Part shown: positions 44,268 through 57,199 of the stretch, in pieces
Numbering within the stretch: position 1 is the stretch's first letter
How the letters are laid out: every line of letters starts with the position of its first letter
Origin: Cyclospora cayetanensis
Lineage: Eukaryota > Apicomplexa > Conoidasida > Eucoccidiorida > Eimeriidae
Assembly (NCBI RefSeq): GCF_002999335.1
Contig: NW_020312036.1
Span: 558,001 to 622,000, forward strand
DNA: 64,000 nucleotides
Direction of reading: 5' to 3'
The notes under the pieces: model-generated
Told to the model about the DNA's origin: nothing
Databases searched by the model: none
Seen by the model: only the letters and a program-made list of their open reading frames with translations
Translations under genes and position numbers: made by a program

Positions 44268-47200
44268 CTTTCCTTCTGTGTGGGCCCTGCGATATCAAGA
44301 AACCGGGGGCACAGGTTTCCGCAAGACAGCAGCTGCGGGGGCTCACCACGGTCTTCGCAGCCTGCTTCGTAGAGCCCCTTGCCGTATATACCTACAGAGG
44401 ACTCTATAGGTGAGCGCGTTTGCTCCTGTTGCCTCGGCATATGCACCTGACGCCTGCTGAGCTACCCAGTAAGTGGGCATGCGTGGAGTGACAATATAGT
44501 GTGCACAGGAGTTTGCTCCCGCATAAGCAACAAAAATAGTTCAGAACGCCCAAACTAGCATATCCAGTGCTGTTGTACCTTTTTAATAAATACAAGGTAT
44601 GCGGAAGCCGCCAATAACAAGGTCATAAGGGCCCCTGGGTTGCAGGCGTTGTATATACAGGAAGTCACGCACAGGAGGGGCCCACAAACTTGACAGGGCT
44701 GTCTGCATCTCACCACATGCCTGTTCAGAAGTACACGTATATGAAAGATCCGCAGTAGTTCTGTGCAATCAACTTTTAACATACGAGGAAAAGTGCCAGT
44801 TGGACATTCGGATGTCACACATGCATGTGTGACACGAGCGAAGCGATGTACGCTGCACTGTACCATGGGCTTCCTTTGATGCCATAGAGCTTCGTCCCTG
44901 CTCTAAAGTAGAATTTTTCGCTTCTTATCAAGAGTTCTGGTTTCCTAAATAGTTGCTGGATTTTTTAAACAGGCAAGTTTGTAGTGCGGCTGGAATTATA
45001 CCTTGCCAAACACCACTATGGCGGCTTTTAACGGACTAATGCAATTTAAATTCAAAGGCATTGACTAGATGGCTTCTCTATACAATCTTCTTTATTTAAT
45101 AAACAGGATGAGCTTCATGCAGTGAGATTCTGCGCTATGCGTATCCGTTCATTTATTGTCTCCTTGGAGAGCCGCTCAGCCCCAGACCCAATGCAAAACC
45201 TGGGCGAAAAAGAACTTGTTCTCTTCCAGCCTTCTCCCGTCAGGGCTCCGGGATGAATGAAGAGAATACATAGCGTACGCGTTGCTGCTTCCTCTGCCCA
45301 CTCCAAGCATTCACAGCTACTTGCACAAAGCAGCAAGCACACACAAACAACATTGCCTCTTATCGTACTGAGCCACTGCGCCTCTGCAAGAAATGAGAAT
45401 ACTAAAAGTCACACCAAATAGTTGGCTATCAACAAAATTTTTTATTGTGCACAACAAGTATAGCAGAAAGTGCCGCAGTGTAGCATAGGCCGTTACACGT
45501 CCGCTAGGTACCAGATATGACTAGATGTGAAAGCTTGGACTTCTCTGATAAAGCAGCAACGCGCACCCTGGGTGTCGCTCTGCCCTCGCTTTAAGGTTCC
45601 TAGCGATTATGGAAACGGGAGGGAAGGGGAACCTTCTGAGGGGTCATTCCAAAACCTTTCAGTAGGCATTGTATTCGGTTTGGAATACAGCGGTCCCCCA
45701 ATAAAAGTCCGCGGTTTGCGCCGCCCAGATGAGATAAGAACTGCAGTAACGAATCGACTAGCGAAGTCTATTCCAGAGCCGTTTTGGGGTAATGAATTGA
45801 ATTCGCGTCCAATGAAAAAACAATAAGAATTGAACGTTGAATTGAACCACGACTAAGTCCGAATCAGCCCTTGGTGGGTTTTTTATGGGGCTCCATTCTC
45901 TCGTGTTTCTTACACTGCGACACGCCCTTCTTGGGGTCGCTGCGTTTCTGAGATGCTCCTCCTTTGCTTAGTGAGCATCTTGCGACAGCTGTATTCAGTA
46001 GTAGGTCAAGAGTTCCTATATCTGTTTGCATGCATTTGCATTTCTCAACCATAAGACGTTGTCCCCTACAACATATTTATGTGCGGTGTGAGCTTATTCG
46101 CCGTTGTATGAAAGCTTTGGACCACGTAACTTCCATCTGTTGCTCCCCATGGGGCTGCATGCTAGGGCTATGGGAAACTGCTTAACAGTCATATATTAAT
46201 AGTTTCTGATTTGGCCAATACCCTCCAGCTACAGCAGTGGGCTTTGCGTTTAGTTGTACACAAACCTTTAAGCGATTTGTCATTTCAGGATGCTCCACTG
46301 GCCTTCTACAAGCAGTCCCTGGATAACGCGCTTGTTGAACAGCTGCTCGTGCACGCTGCAACCTTCAAAAGGCCAATCTTGAGAGCTGCCAACACAGAAA
46401 TATCTTTGCAGTTCTGCCTGATTTGGATGTAGCGGGTTCAGCTACACATAGGCACTTTCTAGAAGCACTAGAAATATTGACAACTACTTCAGAATTGAGT
46501 GCCTGGAGTGCCGGTCAGTACACTTCACTCATTGCAGAGGCGCGTAAGCTCATCTAAATAAAGATGGAGGCTATATGTGTACGAGTCAAATGTAATGTGC
46601 ACAAAGTTTTGAATTATCGGACTGCGTAGTGGACAACGTGTCCCCTTGCTGTCTCTCTACTCACATCAGAACTCGAATGGCGACGGCAGGGAAAAGGGAG
46701 TGCCTTCGGAGAAATACTGGGTAAGTTGTAATTTTTTTTTGGTTTTTGGTTCAATGCCTTCTTATCTAGACCTTAAGTGGAAGGTCCCATTTGCTGCACC
46801 GCACAGTTCGGTGCAACTGTGACCCTGTAAAACCGCTGGCGCTGGATGCAATGGGACAAACGATTTTCGCACACTCGTGTCGTTCGTCGTTTTGTGCTTC
46901 AGAGCTTTAATTTTCTCGAGCAATTATTCAATAGAAATATGCTTTAGCATTGAAAGCTACAGGCATCGCAATGCCACTAGGGGCGGCAGAGGCAAGCTTG
47001 CAAGGCCATCTTACCTCATGAGCTCCACAGTTAGAAAAAAGGCGTGATTTCTCAGCCGACAAATCGCTGATGGATACATTATGAGGATTTGTGTAAACGT
47101 GTGATGGCCATAAGCGTAAGCAAGTAGTCGCATAATTTCATGAGCCGGAGAGCGATCTACCTCAATTTGTATTCCCCAAAAGGAAAGAACCGAGCGTTTC

Positions 47201-47400
47201 CGAGCAGCATGTTTATTGGAAGGAGAAGCGCTCCACCGGTGGCTCCCTTAATGTGGAGATTGTCACCTTCTTACATTCTATTGCGCAACCGTGTATACTC
47301 GGTTTATACCGAAATCGATTTTAGAATAAGCCTTGAGAGCTGGAAAAGTTCGAGCAGGAGAAACTATCAAGACCTTGGCAAATCGAGAAGCAGAAAGCTG
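44268..47400. other. Long spacer, no intact gene
   Basis: Repeat-poor DNA with short frames only. A minus-strand frame at 45115-45342 ends in a charged helix (ERLSKETINERIRIAQNL) and a plus-strand frame at 46211-46432 reads as ordinary protein, but neither has splice or domain support. Similarity to the retroelement copies begins near 47.5 kb, so parts may be older element sequence. Confidence 0.35.
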
Positions 47401-47449
47401 AACTTCGCAAAATCCCCAGCTTAGCTGAACAGCTGTCTGTATCAGCTGT

Positions 47450-50400
47450 TTATCTTACGTCTCCCTGGCGTGTCACTCCAGGTGATCACTGGATGAGAAG
47501 ACACCAGACGATTAAACAACCGGCCGGTAGGGCATCTAATTTGGGGTACTTGCTGTATTCGGAGCGACTGAGCGCGACTAATGCGTCTCTGGCATGAAAA
47601 AAGAATCATGTCGGCATTCAAAACCTATGCATCTCGGGGCTGAGCCACATGGCGTGAACTTGCAGTCTAAGGGTGATAAATGTGCCAGTGGGAACACGTG
47701 CTCCTTAGCAGCGGCAAGCAAAATCCTTTCAATTCACCTGCTGCTTGTTGTGGAAACATGGATCTTTCATCTTCGAACTGTAAGAATATGCTAAAGCCCC
47801 ACGACCTTGAACTGACGGGGCCGGCCCAGTGGAAGCAGGCTGCTTGGGGGATAAGAATAGAGATTATGCCATATTCCCAAAGGAGGCTGCCCAAACCGTA
47901 GCAAGCATAGAGAGTATTTAGGTAATTGCAGAGGCAGTACTAGAAGCGTTAGGATGAATCGGAGCTGTATCCAGCTCGCAAGGAAGGCAACAAAGGGAAA
48001 CAGAAGTCCCCGATGCATGTTGCACAAGGGGCTTTCCGAGGATAGAGAAGCAGCTGGAGGCTCACCATAGTCAATTCTGCACCGATACAATTTCAAAGGC
48101 CAAAGGTTGCTAGCGTTACTTGATGCAAATATGAAGTGAAGCTGCTATCCTAGGAAACGGCGTAGAAGTGCAGTCTGCCTGTTCGCTCGTAAGCTCATTC
48201 CCTATGCCTAAAGTTTGCGGACCGGAGGAAGGACACAAGGATTGTCAAGGGTTCGGCACATATACAGCAATTAAACTCGAAATCGATTCTTGTTAACATG
48301 GTCCATGACCTCTAGGGTGAACCCATGGATCATGATGTAATCCTAGTATGCTATGCATGAGCCAACGGAAGGCGCCCATGAGGCCACAGCTGCGTGCTGT
48401 GGAATTGAGTGCGCCAGTAAGCGCTAGGCATGGGCGCCTTCTAAGCTCCTGAACAATGCTCATCTCATTTAGGGTGAGCGGCGTACATCCGTGCCTCAGC
48501 GCTACCAGGCAGCATCTTCATAGGCGCGGCCTAGCAGCCCGGTAAAAGAAGATGGTTCTTAGCGTGCAGCCCGCCTAGTTAATGTGAATCTGGGAAATCG
48601 TTTTTTGGTATTTTACCAAAGAACAGCAGGAATGATCAAATAGCAAGGGGCTTGTGGATGTCCAGAATAATGATGATGTGCTAGAAGGCTGGACATTTGG
48701 TCATCTACCGTCTTGTATTGAGCTTACCCCCCGGGTCTACACCAAGGTCTTCTGCGGTATCGATACTCCCACACCATGAAGAGGAGCCTAGCCGCAGGCC
48801 AATAATTTTCCAAAAAGGAAAAGTGTACGAATCGATCACTGCTGTTGGATTTAATGCTATGTTCTCTGACGAAGGGTGGAAAGTAACGCAAGCGCGCACA
48901 CCTTCAGCCTCTGAAGAAGAACTGCGGAGAGCAGTGAATTGCGATCCCTCATTTTGGTTTTGGCGCCTCCCACGGATTAATAGCCTACGCGACAGTTGAC
49001 TTCACACACATTTTCGTCAATATCTGCAGTTCCTCTGGGGAGAGGCACACAAGGGCGTTGCACTGGAGCACTCCAAACTCGAGTACGCCTGTATGCCGCT
49101 TGAACTTGTGAATGCCCCACCTGATGTGCAACAACGTTGACCTCAATTTTTGTAAGCCTTTCAAGGAAAGGGGTATGACACGTTCTATAGACGCAATCAT
49201 AGTATTTTACCCGAACGTTCGAGATGACCTAAAGCACCTACGGTGAGCGCTATAGCTGTTGACGGACAAGCAGGGGCATGCGAAGGCACGCAAGTTGTAA
49301 TATTGATTAGAGCAGCTGTGCCTCTGGTATTCTGTGCTATGGCTAAAGGAGCAAAGAGCGATCTGGCAAAGTTGAGGCGATAAAGCCGTGACGCTTACCT
49401 CTGTGCCGCAGTATGGACACTGAGGTTTCATGGGCTTCCATCTTATCATCGAAATCTCAGTCGTGAATTTGTTTGAATCGCTGCTTCTTCGATTGATCGA
49501 TCATAATGAAACGTAGCTCGTGACATGGAAAGGAGGGGGTTTCCCGCAGCAAGGAAGCTTGTCGGCCATACACTTTACAACCACGATTTTAAGTACCATA
49601 TTTTCCAAACAGCCGACGCCTATGACTAAGCCGTGCTTGATATATTCCGCAGCCAGGCTTTGGATTCTCCAAAGCACTGTTTTGTTGCTTCTTTTTTTCT
49701 TTTTCATCGGTTCACCGAAGACGAGCTGCAGTATGCAATGCGGGAACAGTAACCCTATGCGGTGTGGTGGGAGTGAAAAGTGTCGGCGCCATCATTCGAG
49801 CGTCACTTCGCAGTTCAAACTGACCAGTAGCGCTTAGCGCACCTTACAAGAAATCGCCTAGTTTTGATACTTTGAGACTTGTTCCCTGGTTTGCTTGGAT
49901 GCCGGCTGCACTACGACTTTGCAGTGCAGTATCTTGAAGGCATCATCAACCTGGTAACCGATTCGCTCTCGCACTGCCCCAGTAACCTTATGTTGTGTAC
50001 TGCGTCCGCTCTTCTCTGTAATGGTTCACGATCCCTACCGAATATGCACGTCTGACACCATGGACATTGACACATCCGCTACGATTGCTTGATCCAAAAG
50101 GGAAAAGGGGTGAGACATATCACATCAGGGATGTCCTGCTGTAATTTACAAAAAACTGGGGGCTACTATTTTGGCAAAGCACAGGGAACCAGTGTAGTGA
50201 GATTCACGCTATGAGGGAAAACATTTCACGGTCTTTCTGGTGTCTAGTAAGCCGCCCCGTGATAACAATAAACAGTCTGTCATGCCCAGCTTGCCAGCAG
50301 CCGAGGCCGCGTAGTTATCCTAATTCCGGCCTTCCGCAAACCCTTTTGGTTTCTGACAGGATTTGGATTGATCTGAGTCTGGGCGTCTTTGCTGAATTGT

Positions 50401-51900
50401 GGGGGCCGAGAACGAAAATAACATCCAAATTGTGTCTTTGGCTGACTCAGCAAGTAGGCCCATTTCATCCTTTGCTTTATTTCTGCACGGCTTTAAAAGT
50501 TGCTCAATTCTTCTAATCTCATATTTGGAAGCTATGTAAATTCTCCAGGACTACCGTTATGAACAGGGTCGGGGCTTGTTTGTGCGCTCTGGCGTGCCTT
50601 TATGACCCTCCAGGACACGGACCTGAGTATGACCACTGCGAATCACCCTCATGCAAATGAACAGGCAGCGCACTTACACTACTATTCGGTACTACTTTGC
50701 GACTCTATTTTCACATTAGTCCACGCGCTCTGCTTGAATGTCTTTCTCGTGCTGAGGATTTATGATAAAACAGAACACTTGTCCTTCCGCTGTCCCCCCG
50801 TATCCTTGGGGAACACTGAAAACTCTCCGATCGGGAGCTGCACTTGGTACCCGCTTCAGCAGCCACTCTAAGCTGTAAAGCGATGTAGACAACAGCTGGC
50901 TAATGCACACACACATATGCGCGAAGCTAGAGAGCTAAAAACAGGTAATTACAGTAAGCTTCGGCAAGCTGTGTTTGTCAAGCTTTGCAGTTTAGTCATT
51001 GTGGAAAAGCCGGCTTTACGAGGTGCACACGGTGACTAGACGGAGCAATTTCCGGGCCGGTGGCTCGACCACTTGCGATTCTCTCATGAAACTCGGGCCT
51101 CTTGTATTCTATCGATTTACCTTTGAATTGGAGATCTCACACAGCCATCACTCCTGGCTCTCCAAAAAAGGCTCAAAATTTTTCAATTGATTGGAGCGTT
51201 TTGTGTAGGCATGTGACCAGGGTGGAGACGAGGGACCCACGGGGAACAGTACGTTGTAGATTCTAGGCCTGTTGGAAGCCGACAAATCATTAGGCAGGAG
51301 TCTGTAGTGAGACTGGGTGGGGAAAGCCAACCTCCTTGGTTCACAAATGGACAAATGTGCCTCCCGCTGTAGCAAATCGCACGCGACTCTTGAAGAAGGA
51401 TGTGAACTTCATGCTTGCCTCTAGATGCGAAAAGGCGTACGAAAGGCCGCCGCCACCACCACAGGCAGTGGAGCAAGGATGGATCACAATATACTGGCTG
51501 TAAATTAAGGGCAGGTTCCCTGCGGTCATCTACTCTACAGAATATCTACTATTCGGGGAACCGTATCAGGAATGACGGCACGCACTTTTTCAGTGGATAA
51601 GGTAATCCTCTCCTCGTGTAGAAACATTTATTTGACGAATTAGTGAATTTATTGGCATACTTTCAGAAATTGGACAAATGATTGGTTGCGGGCCTCCTTG
51701 CCTACAGGAGAATTTGTGGAATACTTGAAGCATTGTTCCACTGCTGTATATCTTTATTCCCTTGACACATCCTGGTTGCTATCTGTTTGTTGGTGGCAGG
51801 CGGCTCAAACAAGTCAGCGTTCCAACGACAGCGAGAGAGCACGCCGCCGTAGTCATGGTAATTTCATTCTCCTTGTCGAAAGCTAGTGTGTGTGTGTGTT
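47450..51900 (+). mobile_element. Degenerate chromovirus (Ty3/gypsy) copy B
   Basis: The most extensive copy, on the plus strand. 47.48 kb and 48.28-48.5 kb match copy A in the opposite orientation. The frame at 48697-48999 corresponds to the start of reverse transcriptase (LPPGSTPRSSAV; a PLPRID-like FWRLPRINSL). The integrase zinc-finger and linker region is at 50.21-50.4 kb (SCPACQQPRPRSYPNSGLP, VSDRIWIDL). The integrase core follows at 50.6-50.75 kb, with MTTANHPHANEQ in place of the canonical TxxxHPQTDGQ. 51.05-51.9 kb matches copy D. Stops and frameshifts show it is dead. Confidence 0.7.
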
Positions 51901-53856
51901 CATTCTTGTCGGTTGCAGTTGAGGGCTGTCTAACCCATTCGATTTTCTCACTTGCACTAACTCCCGACCCTCCGCCTGCCCGGGGGATGGTTATGAGGCG
52001 TGAACTTTTACGCTGCCGCGCGCGGAACTGTTTTGAACTTTCAGGCATGGAACACCACGGAGCATATTTTGAAATGGGGGCAGCAGGACGGATAATGTAG
52101 AGAGCCAAGCTACAGGTGAACCATTATTACTACACTAAGCATATCGAATCAACATTTAGCACACTACGCAAAGAAGCAATGTTGTGTGCATATTATTTGC
52201 GATGTGCAACCAGCTGTAAATGCTGGGACTGCTTAAACGCTGCGACAACGCACACCCTGACTGTTCCTATACTTTCGTGGAAACCCTGAAACTAAGGGTA
52301 GTAGGAGGAAGTGCTTCAGCAAGGATCCCTAAAAATGTGTAACAGGCTTTGGTAATAAATTTGTGGCTGAGTGTCTACCTACTTATAGAGACCCAAAGTG
52401 GGAGCGGCGCTGTGTCATAACGAGGTCCCTGAAGCCCATTTGTTCCATTCTGTTTCCAGTTTCAGCGTCCGATGTCGCTCACCTGTCTACCCCGTACCTA
52501 AATATTTTGAACTTAAGAGCTGAGCATGCATTATCTCATAGCTCAGTCTGTTACTTGAGTCATAGGTCGAAATGCAACGTGTGGCAACGATGTACTTTGT
52601 TTTTATCTGCCGGCTCCCACCCACCCCCACTTCTACTGCCTCCCTCCAAAGCACGCCTGCATTATGCCTGTACATCTGGATCCTGACGGGCATCCCTTCT
52701 ATTATTGTGTACCTCCACGCAACAGCTGGGACCAACAATTGGGAATGCAATTGTATACAGCAAAAGTGCAACAGTAAGACACGGCGCACTGTGCTAACAA
52801 TCCCGAGAATTATATATGATCGGGTCCAGGGGCCGGTATAACAAAGCTTCCAAAAGATTGCTGGGGCCCCAAAATACGGCACGGGGGCCGCTGCGGGCCG
52901 GCCTATAGCACCCCATTTATAGAAGTCTTACTAGGCGATCTGGGTATTATACATACACACATATGGATGTATATGTGTATACGTATTTTATTTAATCACG
53001 CATGCAAGCGGAAGCGAACGAACGCAGGATACATGCAGCGAAGAAAAACGCTGAGCAGACGCTGTGTCTGCTGGACCCCCGTCCTGCCCTTTGGTGCTAT
53101 GCAAGTCGAGCAGCAACCGCTGCTACCTGCATAGAAGCTTCTGCTGCTGCTGATATGACAGCAAAAGAAATTGCCACTGCGGCGAAAGATTGTTATAGGG
53201 AAAATGGCAAATGACACTGCGGCCTGACATCACCACAGTCCCTTCTTGGGAGCGAAGGAACAGACAGCGGAAATTGCTGCCCCTGCAGTTCCTGCTGCAC
53301 GCGGGGAGGGGCGGCAGGCAAAAGAGAATTACGCTGGCGGCAAGACAGATTAGAGTAAGCCCATGCGAGGGGGGAATTGCTTCGGACTGCTGCTGCGCCA
53401 GCCCTTGCTGCTGATGCGGTCGCTGCTGCTGCCTAGCTGGCTACACCTATCAAGCCAAGAGCAGTCAGGAAAGAGGCGATAAAAAGTGACAAGCCCTCAG
53501 CACATGGCCCGTCGCAGTCCGTCCTAAGAAATAGCTGCTGCTACTGCTGCTGCTGCTCCGAAAACGGATGACGGCAGAGACTGCCACAATAAACTACGGG
53601 GCCGCGTGCATGGGCCCTTTGCCAAAATTCCCAAAGAGGGGCCCCGCCGGTAGCCCTTTGTCCTGACAAGGACACAGGGTGTTATGCTTCCTACTGCTGC
53701 CGCAGGAGCTGCTGATGCTACTGCAGACGCAGCCGCTGTGAAGGCGGAAGCTCTACCCTGTCTGCGTCTTATGAGATTCTGTAACCGCTGCACTCAGAGA
53801 CTGTACAGCACCTGCTGCTGCGACAGGTAGGTCGCAGCGCATGGGGAGGTCGCTGT
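51901..53856. other. Spacer and 3' flank of the zinc-finger gene
   Basis: 52-53 kb shows no recognisable gene. From 53.0 kb CAG/CTG tracts reappear, marking the return to a repeat-rich block. An ATG frame at 53002-53214 (70 residues, Ala-rich) is unsupported. A minus-strand stretch at 53524-53790 (RLQNLIRRRQGRASAF, then poly-Ala) could be a downstream exon of the zinc-finger gene. Confidence 0.35.
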
Positions 53857-56304
53857 CTAACACCCGTCTTCCGGCTGCCGCTGCTTCTCTGCTTCCACGA
53901 AAGGGGAGCGCTGCTCACCTGCCCACTGCCCATGCCGTGGGGCCCCGAAGAATAGAAAATTGGCGGAAGATGAACTCCCTGCCTCTTCTTCACGCCGCCG
54001 CTGCTGCTGTAGCAACTGCTGCAGTTCAGAATTCGGCTTGGGCTTCAGAGAGGGAACGTCCGCAGCACAAAAAGCAAACCCCAAATGCTGCTGTTGCTGC
54101 TGCTGTGGGAACTGTTGCTGCTCCCGTGACGGTAGGTAGGGAAGAGGCCCCCAAATATCCGATCGCGAAGACAATAAGCCGGGAGATCCTCTTTGGGGAA
54201 CAATACTCCTATTCGGGCCCCGTGGGCCTCCTTCTCCGAGCGGCATATGCCCCTGCAGCTGCAGTTCGTGCATGATGTACGAAGAGTAGGCACCTCCCCC
54301 AAGAAGGGCCCTAGTGAGGGGTAATGTATCAAACATACCCCCCAAACCGTCGTTGCCAGCCCCTATGATGGATCGCGGACCCGACAGCTGCTTTTGCTGC
54401 TGCTCATTCTGCAGCGTGCCTTCCTCGCTGTCGTCGCTCACGGCGCTGCTTCGTTGGCTGCCGGTTGTGCTTCTGAACTCAGTGCCCACATTAGCCTTCG
54501 CCCTAGAAGCCCCCACGGCAACAGCGGCCGCTTGTGAAGCTCCCCCAAAAGCGTGCCCCTCCACCGCGCCGGGAGTTGGGCTTGTGCAGAGCTGGGAGCC
54601 CCTGTCTCTCGGAGGCCCCTGCAGATACACCGAGGGGTTTATTTGCTGGTGATGCGGGAGTCTGGGCGCCCCTGGTCTGAGCGCCCTTTCGTGGGGTCTA
54701 CGTATACCCTCTGCCATACCGGATTGGTGTAGCAGCAGTCTTTGCTGCTGTATCTGTTGCTGGGTGGTAATGCTGTGTTGCTGCTGAAGAGGAACTAACG
54801 CGGATAAGCCGGGGGGAATGTCCCTACTCCTTATATGTTTCATAATCTTCTGTCCATGATGAGCAGCGCCGCCCTCGTGCCAGTGTCGCAGCAGGCCCAG
54901 TAAGTCGCTGCCCTTGCAGGTACACTTGGGGCACTGGAAGTACCCGTCCGAGCCCCGTAGCCTCTGAAGCTGCTGGACTGTGTGTCCCTTCTGGGATATA
55001 TGAGCAGCAAAAAGAGACAGCGCAGAAGACGGAAAAGCCTCGAGACAAGAGGGGCAATAGAAAAACAGCTGCTTCCCGCGGGGAGCAGTCCGAGGCGGGG
55101 GACAACCACCTGGGACCCAACGCTGCTGCTGCATCTTGGGGTCTACAAACATAGAAGCTGCTTTAGAAAGAGGCACACCCATGGGGCCCCTAGTGTGCTG
55201 CGGGCTGCGGATGCCATACCGCATAGAAGTGGGCCCCCTGAGTGCATCTGCCCCACGGAAGACGCCGTCCGCAGATATACGCCGGGTCTCATAAGGTGTT
55301 ACGGACCCAGCCCCTGATATTGCGGAGGGGCCCCCTGGGCCCCCTGCACCTCGATAGGCCTCAAGTACCATGGGGCTTAAGCGATACCCTGGAGCAACAG
55401 GAGGCTCCCCGTTAAAGGATGGGTATCCAGGAGTCATACCCCTAGCAGGGACTCCCGAAGGGCCATCTAGTGGATGAAGCCCAATATGGCCTCCACTAAA
55501 TGGGGAGTCAGAAGGCACCACTGGCGGAGCAGGGGGACCCCACGGTCCGCCCTCGTGTGGGCTATTGAAATCCCATAGGGAATTGGTCCCTTCCAGAAGA
55601 AGTGGGAGAGTCCTCAGTATGCTGGATGGCTCACGTGGGGACCCTGTCGAGGTTCCTCGACTATCAGTACAGCCTTCGGGCCTCTGACTCTGATTCATAT
55701 GATCTTGCTGATACTCAAGGGTACGTCCACACCCGTCGTGGGAAAAACGTGACCTCTCCGAGGTTACCTCCGCTACACTTATTGGAGCCCCCGTTGCCGG
55801 GATCACATGTTCGCCTAACGGCAAAGAAGGCAGACGATCCCCCTGTTTGCCTGTACCACTGGAATTGCTGCTGCGGCAGCCGTAGCTGCTGCTGCCACAA
55901 GTGGGATCCCCCATATGGGGTGCAGCAGCGGCGGAAGCAACAGCTGCCGCCAGCAACTCCTGCACACTACCGTTGCTTCGTCCGGATATAAGCAGTTGCT
56001 GCAAGCGCAAAAGCTGCTGCGTTAGCTCCTCGGGGACCTCTAGAGACACCGAATCTTGCTGCTGTTGCCCGGGTATTTGCTGCTCCACGTGCTGATGCTG
56101 CCGTGGTTCGTGCTCAGGCGTTAACTGTTTCTCACGCTGCGTTTCAGTTTGATCCAGTGGTTCATGCTGAAGCTCTTGGGTCTGTGGCTCCTCCTGCTGT
56201 TGATTCTGCTCCTGTGCAGGGTCTTCAAGCCCCTCGCCCTGCGGGAGGAAACCGTTTCTTGGAGCCTCCGAATCCTTCATGGTTTCTAAATCCACTGGAT
56301 ACAT
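53857..56304 (-). CDS. Large Gln-rich protein with two C2H2-like zinc fingers
   Basis: Function unknown; RNA or DNA binding is possible. From the ATG at 56304 the minus frame runs 815 residues. The first ~100 residues are Glu/Gln-rich (EQNQQQEEPQTQELQHEPLD). A Gly/Pro-rich region follows (GGPGGPSAISGAGS). Near 55050-54850 there are two zinc-finger-like units: YCPSCLEAF with a C-x2-C-x14-H-x5-H spacing, then FQCPKCTCKG with a following LLRHWHEGGAAHH. The rest is low complexity with poly-Gln runs around 54750 and 54090. A strong donor (cag, then gtgagc) occurs at about 53916, just before the stop, so the final ~19 residues may be intronic and a further exon may lie at ~53.8-53.5 kb. TTG/GTG-extended frames upstream of the ATG are not needed. 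Confidence 0.6.
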   Translation of the reverse strand: MYPVDLETMKDSEAPRNGFLPQGEGLEDPAQEQNQQQEEPQTQELQHEPLDQTETQREKQLTPEHEPRQHQHVEQQIPGQQQQDSVSLEVPEELTQQLLRLQQLLISGRSNGSVQELLAAAVASAAAAPHMGDPTCGSSSYGCRSSNSSGTGKQGDRLPSLPLGEHVIPATGAPISVAEVTSERSRFSHDGCGRTLEYQQDHMNQSQRPEGCTDSRGTSTGSPREPSSILRTLPLLLEGTNSLWDFNSPHEGGPWGPPAPPVVPSDSPFSGGHIGLHPLDGPSGVPARGMTPGYPSFNGEPPVAPGYRLSPMVLEAYRGAGGPGGPSAISGAGSVTPYETRRISADGVFRGADALRGPTSMRYGIRSPQHTRGPMGVPLSKAASMFVDPKMQQQRWVPGGCPPPRTAPRGKQLFFYCPSCLEAFPSSALSLFAAHISQKGHTVQQLQRLRGSDGYFQCPKCTCKGSDLLGLLRHWHEGGAAHHGQKIMKHIRSRDIPPGLSALVPLQQQHSITTQQQIQQQRLLLHQSGMAEGIRRPHERALRPGAPRLPHHQQINPSVYLQGPPRDRGSQLCTSPTPGAVEGHAFGGASQAAAVAVGASRAKANVGTEFRSTTGSQRSSAVSDDSEEGTLQNEQQQKQLSGPRSIIGAGNDGLGGMFDTLPLTRALLGGGAYSSYIMHELQLQGHMPLGEGGPRGPNRSIVPQRGSPGLLSSRSDIWGPLPYLPSREQQQFPQQQQQQHLGFAFCAADVPSLKPKPNSELQQLLQQQRRREEEAGSSSSANFLFFGAPRHGQWAGEQRSPFVEAEKQRQPEDGC

Positions 56305-57199
56305 ATAATAAAGTTGCGTTACCCCCGTGAACACCTTCCTGTATTGCTGCGCAGCACAGTGTGTGGCGCCGCTGCAGAGGCCCTAAAAGCTGCTGCAATG
56401 CGACGAACGCTCCTCTGTTGCTGAGGGGCCCTGGTCGACCGGGGGCCCCTGTGCAGCAGAAAAAAGATGAAGGAGGGCATAAAGCAATTTAGAACGAAAG
56501 GGATGCAACCCAAGAAGCAGGAAGCGACAGCCAGCAAGAGAAACACTGCGCGAGCGGCGGGGAGGCCCAGGGGCGGGGGCTAGAAGCAAGGAAAAGCAGC
56601 GGAGGGGAGAGTCTAACTGAAGGTATGATGCACTGTAGAGGTAAAAAGCCAAAAAGGGAGCCAAATGAGTGCCAAAGGGGCGAAAACAAGCGGCTGCTGG
56701 TGGCTGTTGTCCCAGTCGCTCCCTTAGGTTCTTAGTCTTTGATGCCAAACCCACGGCCAAACGGAGGCCCCCGCTTCTATTTAATGAAGAAAGAGAAGAC
56801 ACACTAAAACGAGGAGTAAAGAGGCTCTATGGGTTAGGGAGAGCCAGGAGAGACGACCAACGGTGAGATACTGAGAGCTGCCGCTCGCGTAGGGCCCCTG
56901 GCATGAGACGGCGACTCACTGCCTCACTTCGGGGCCTCTATGCATTCTTTCTGCTGCTTCTTCGCTTCATCTGCGTCATTAGCCGCTAAAGCAACATAAA
57001 ATTCACTTGATTTAGTTGTATCTTGCCCTTGAATCAAAGGCAGACACAGAATAAACCACTATCTCATGGAGTGACCTGAGGCCCTGGCCTTTCCACGGGT
57101 GCGCGAGCGGCCACAAGAGCCATCGACTGCAGGCAGTAACTAGCACTCAAGAGGTCCCCACGTTGCTTTTTGTTGCCCTCTTTCTCTGCTTTATGGGCA
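56305..57199. other. 5' flank of the zinc-finger gene
   Basis: Expected to hold the promoter and leader of the minus-strand zinc-finger gene. Short hydrophobic frames on the minus strand (56.38-56.80 kb) have no support as genes. Confidence 0.4.

Noticed and set aside
45115..45342. Minus-strand frame ending in a charged helix
   Set aside because: No ATG-linked exon or domain; too short to separate from chance.
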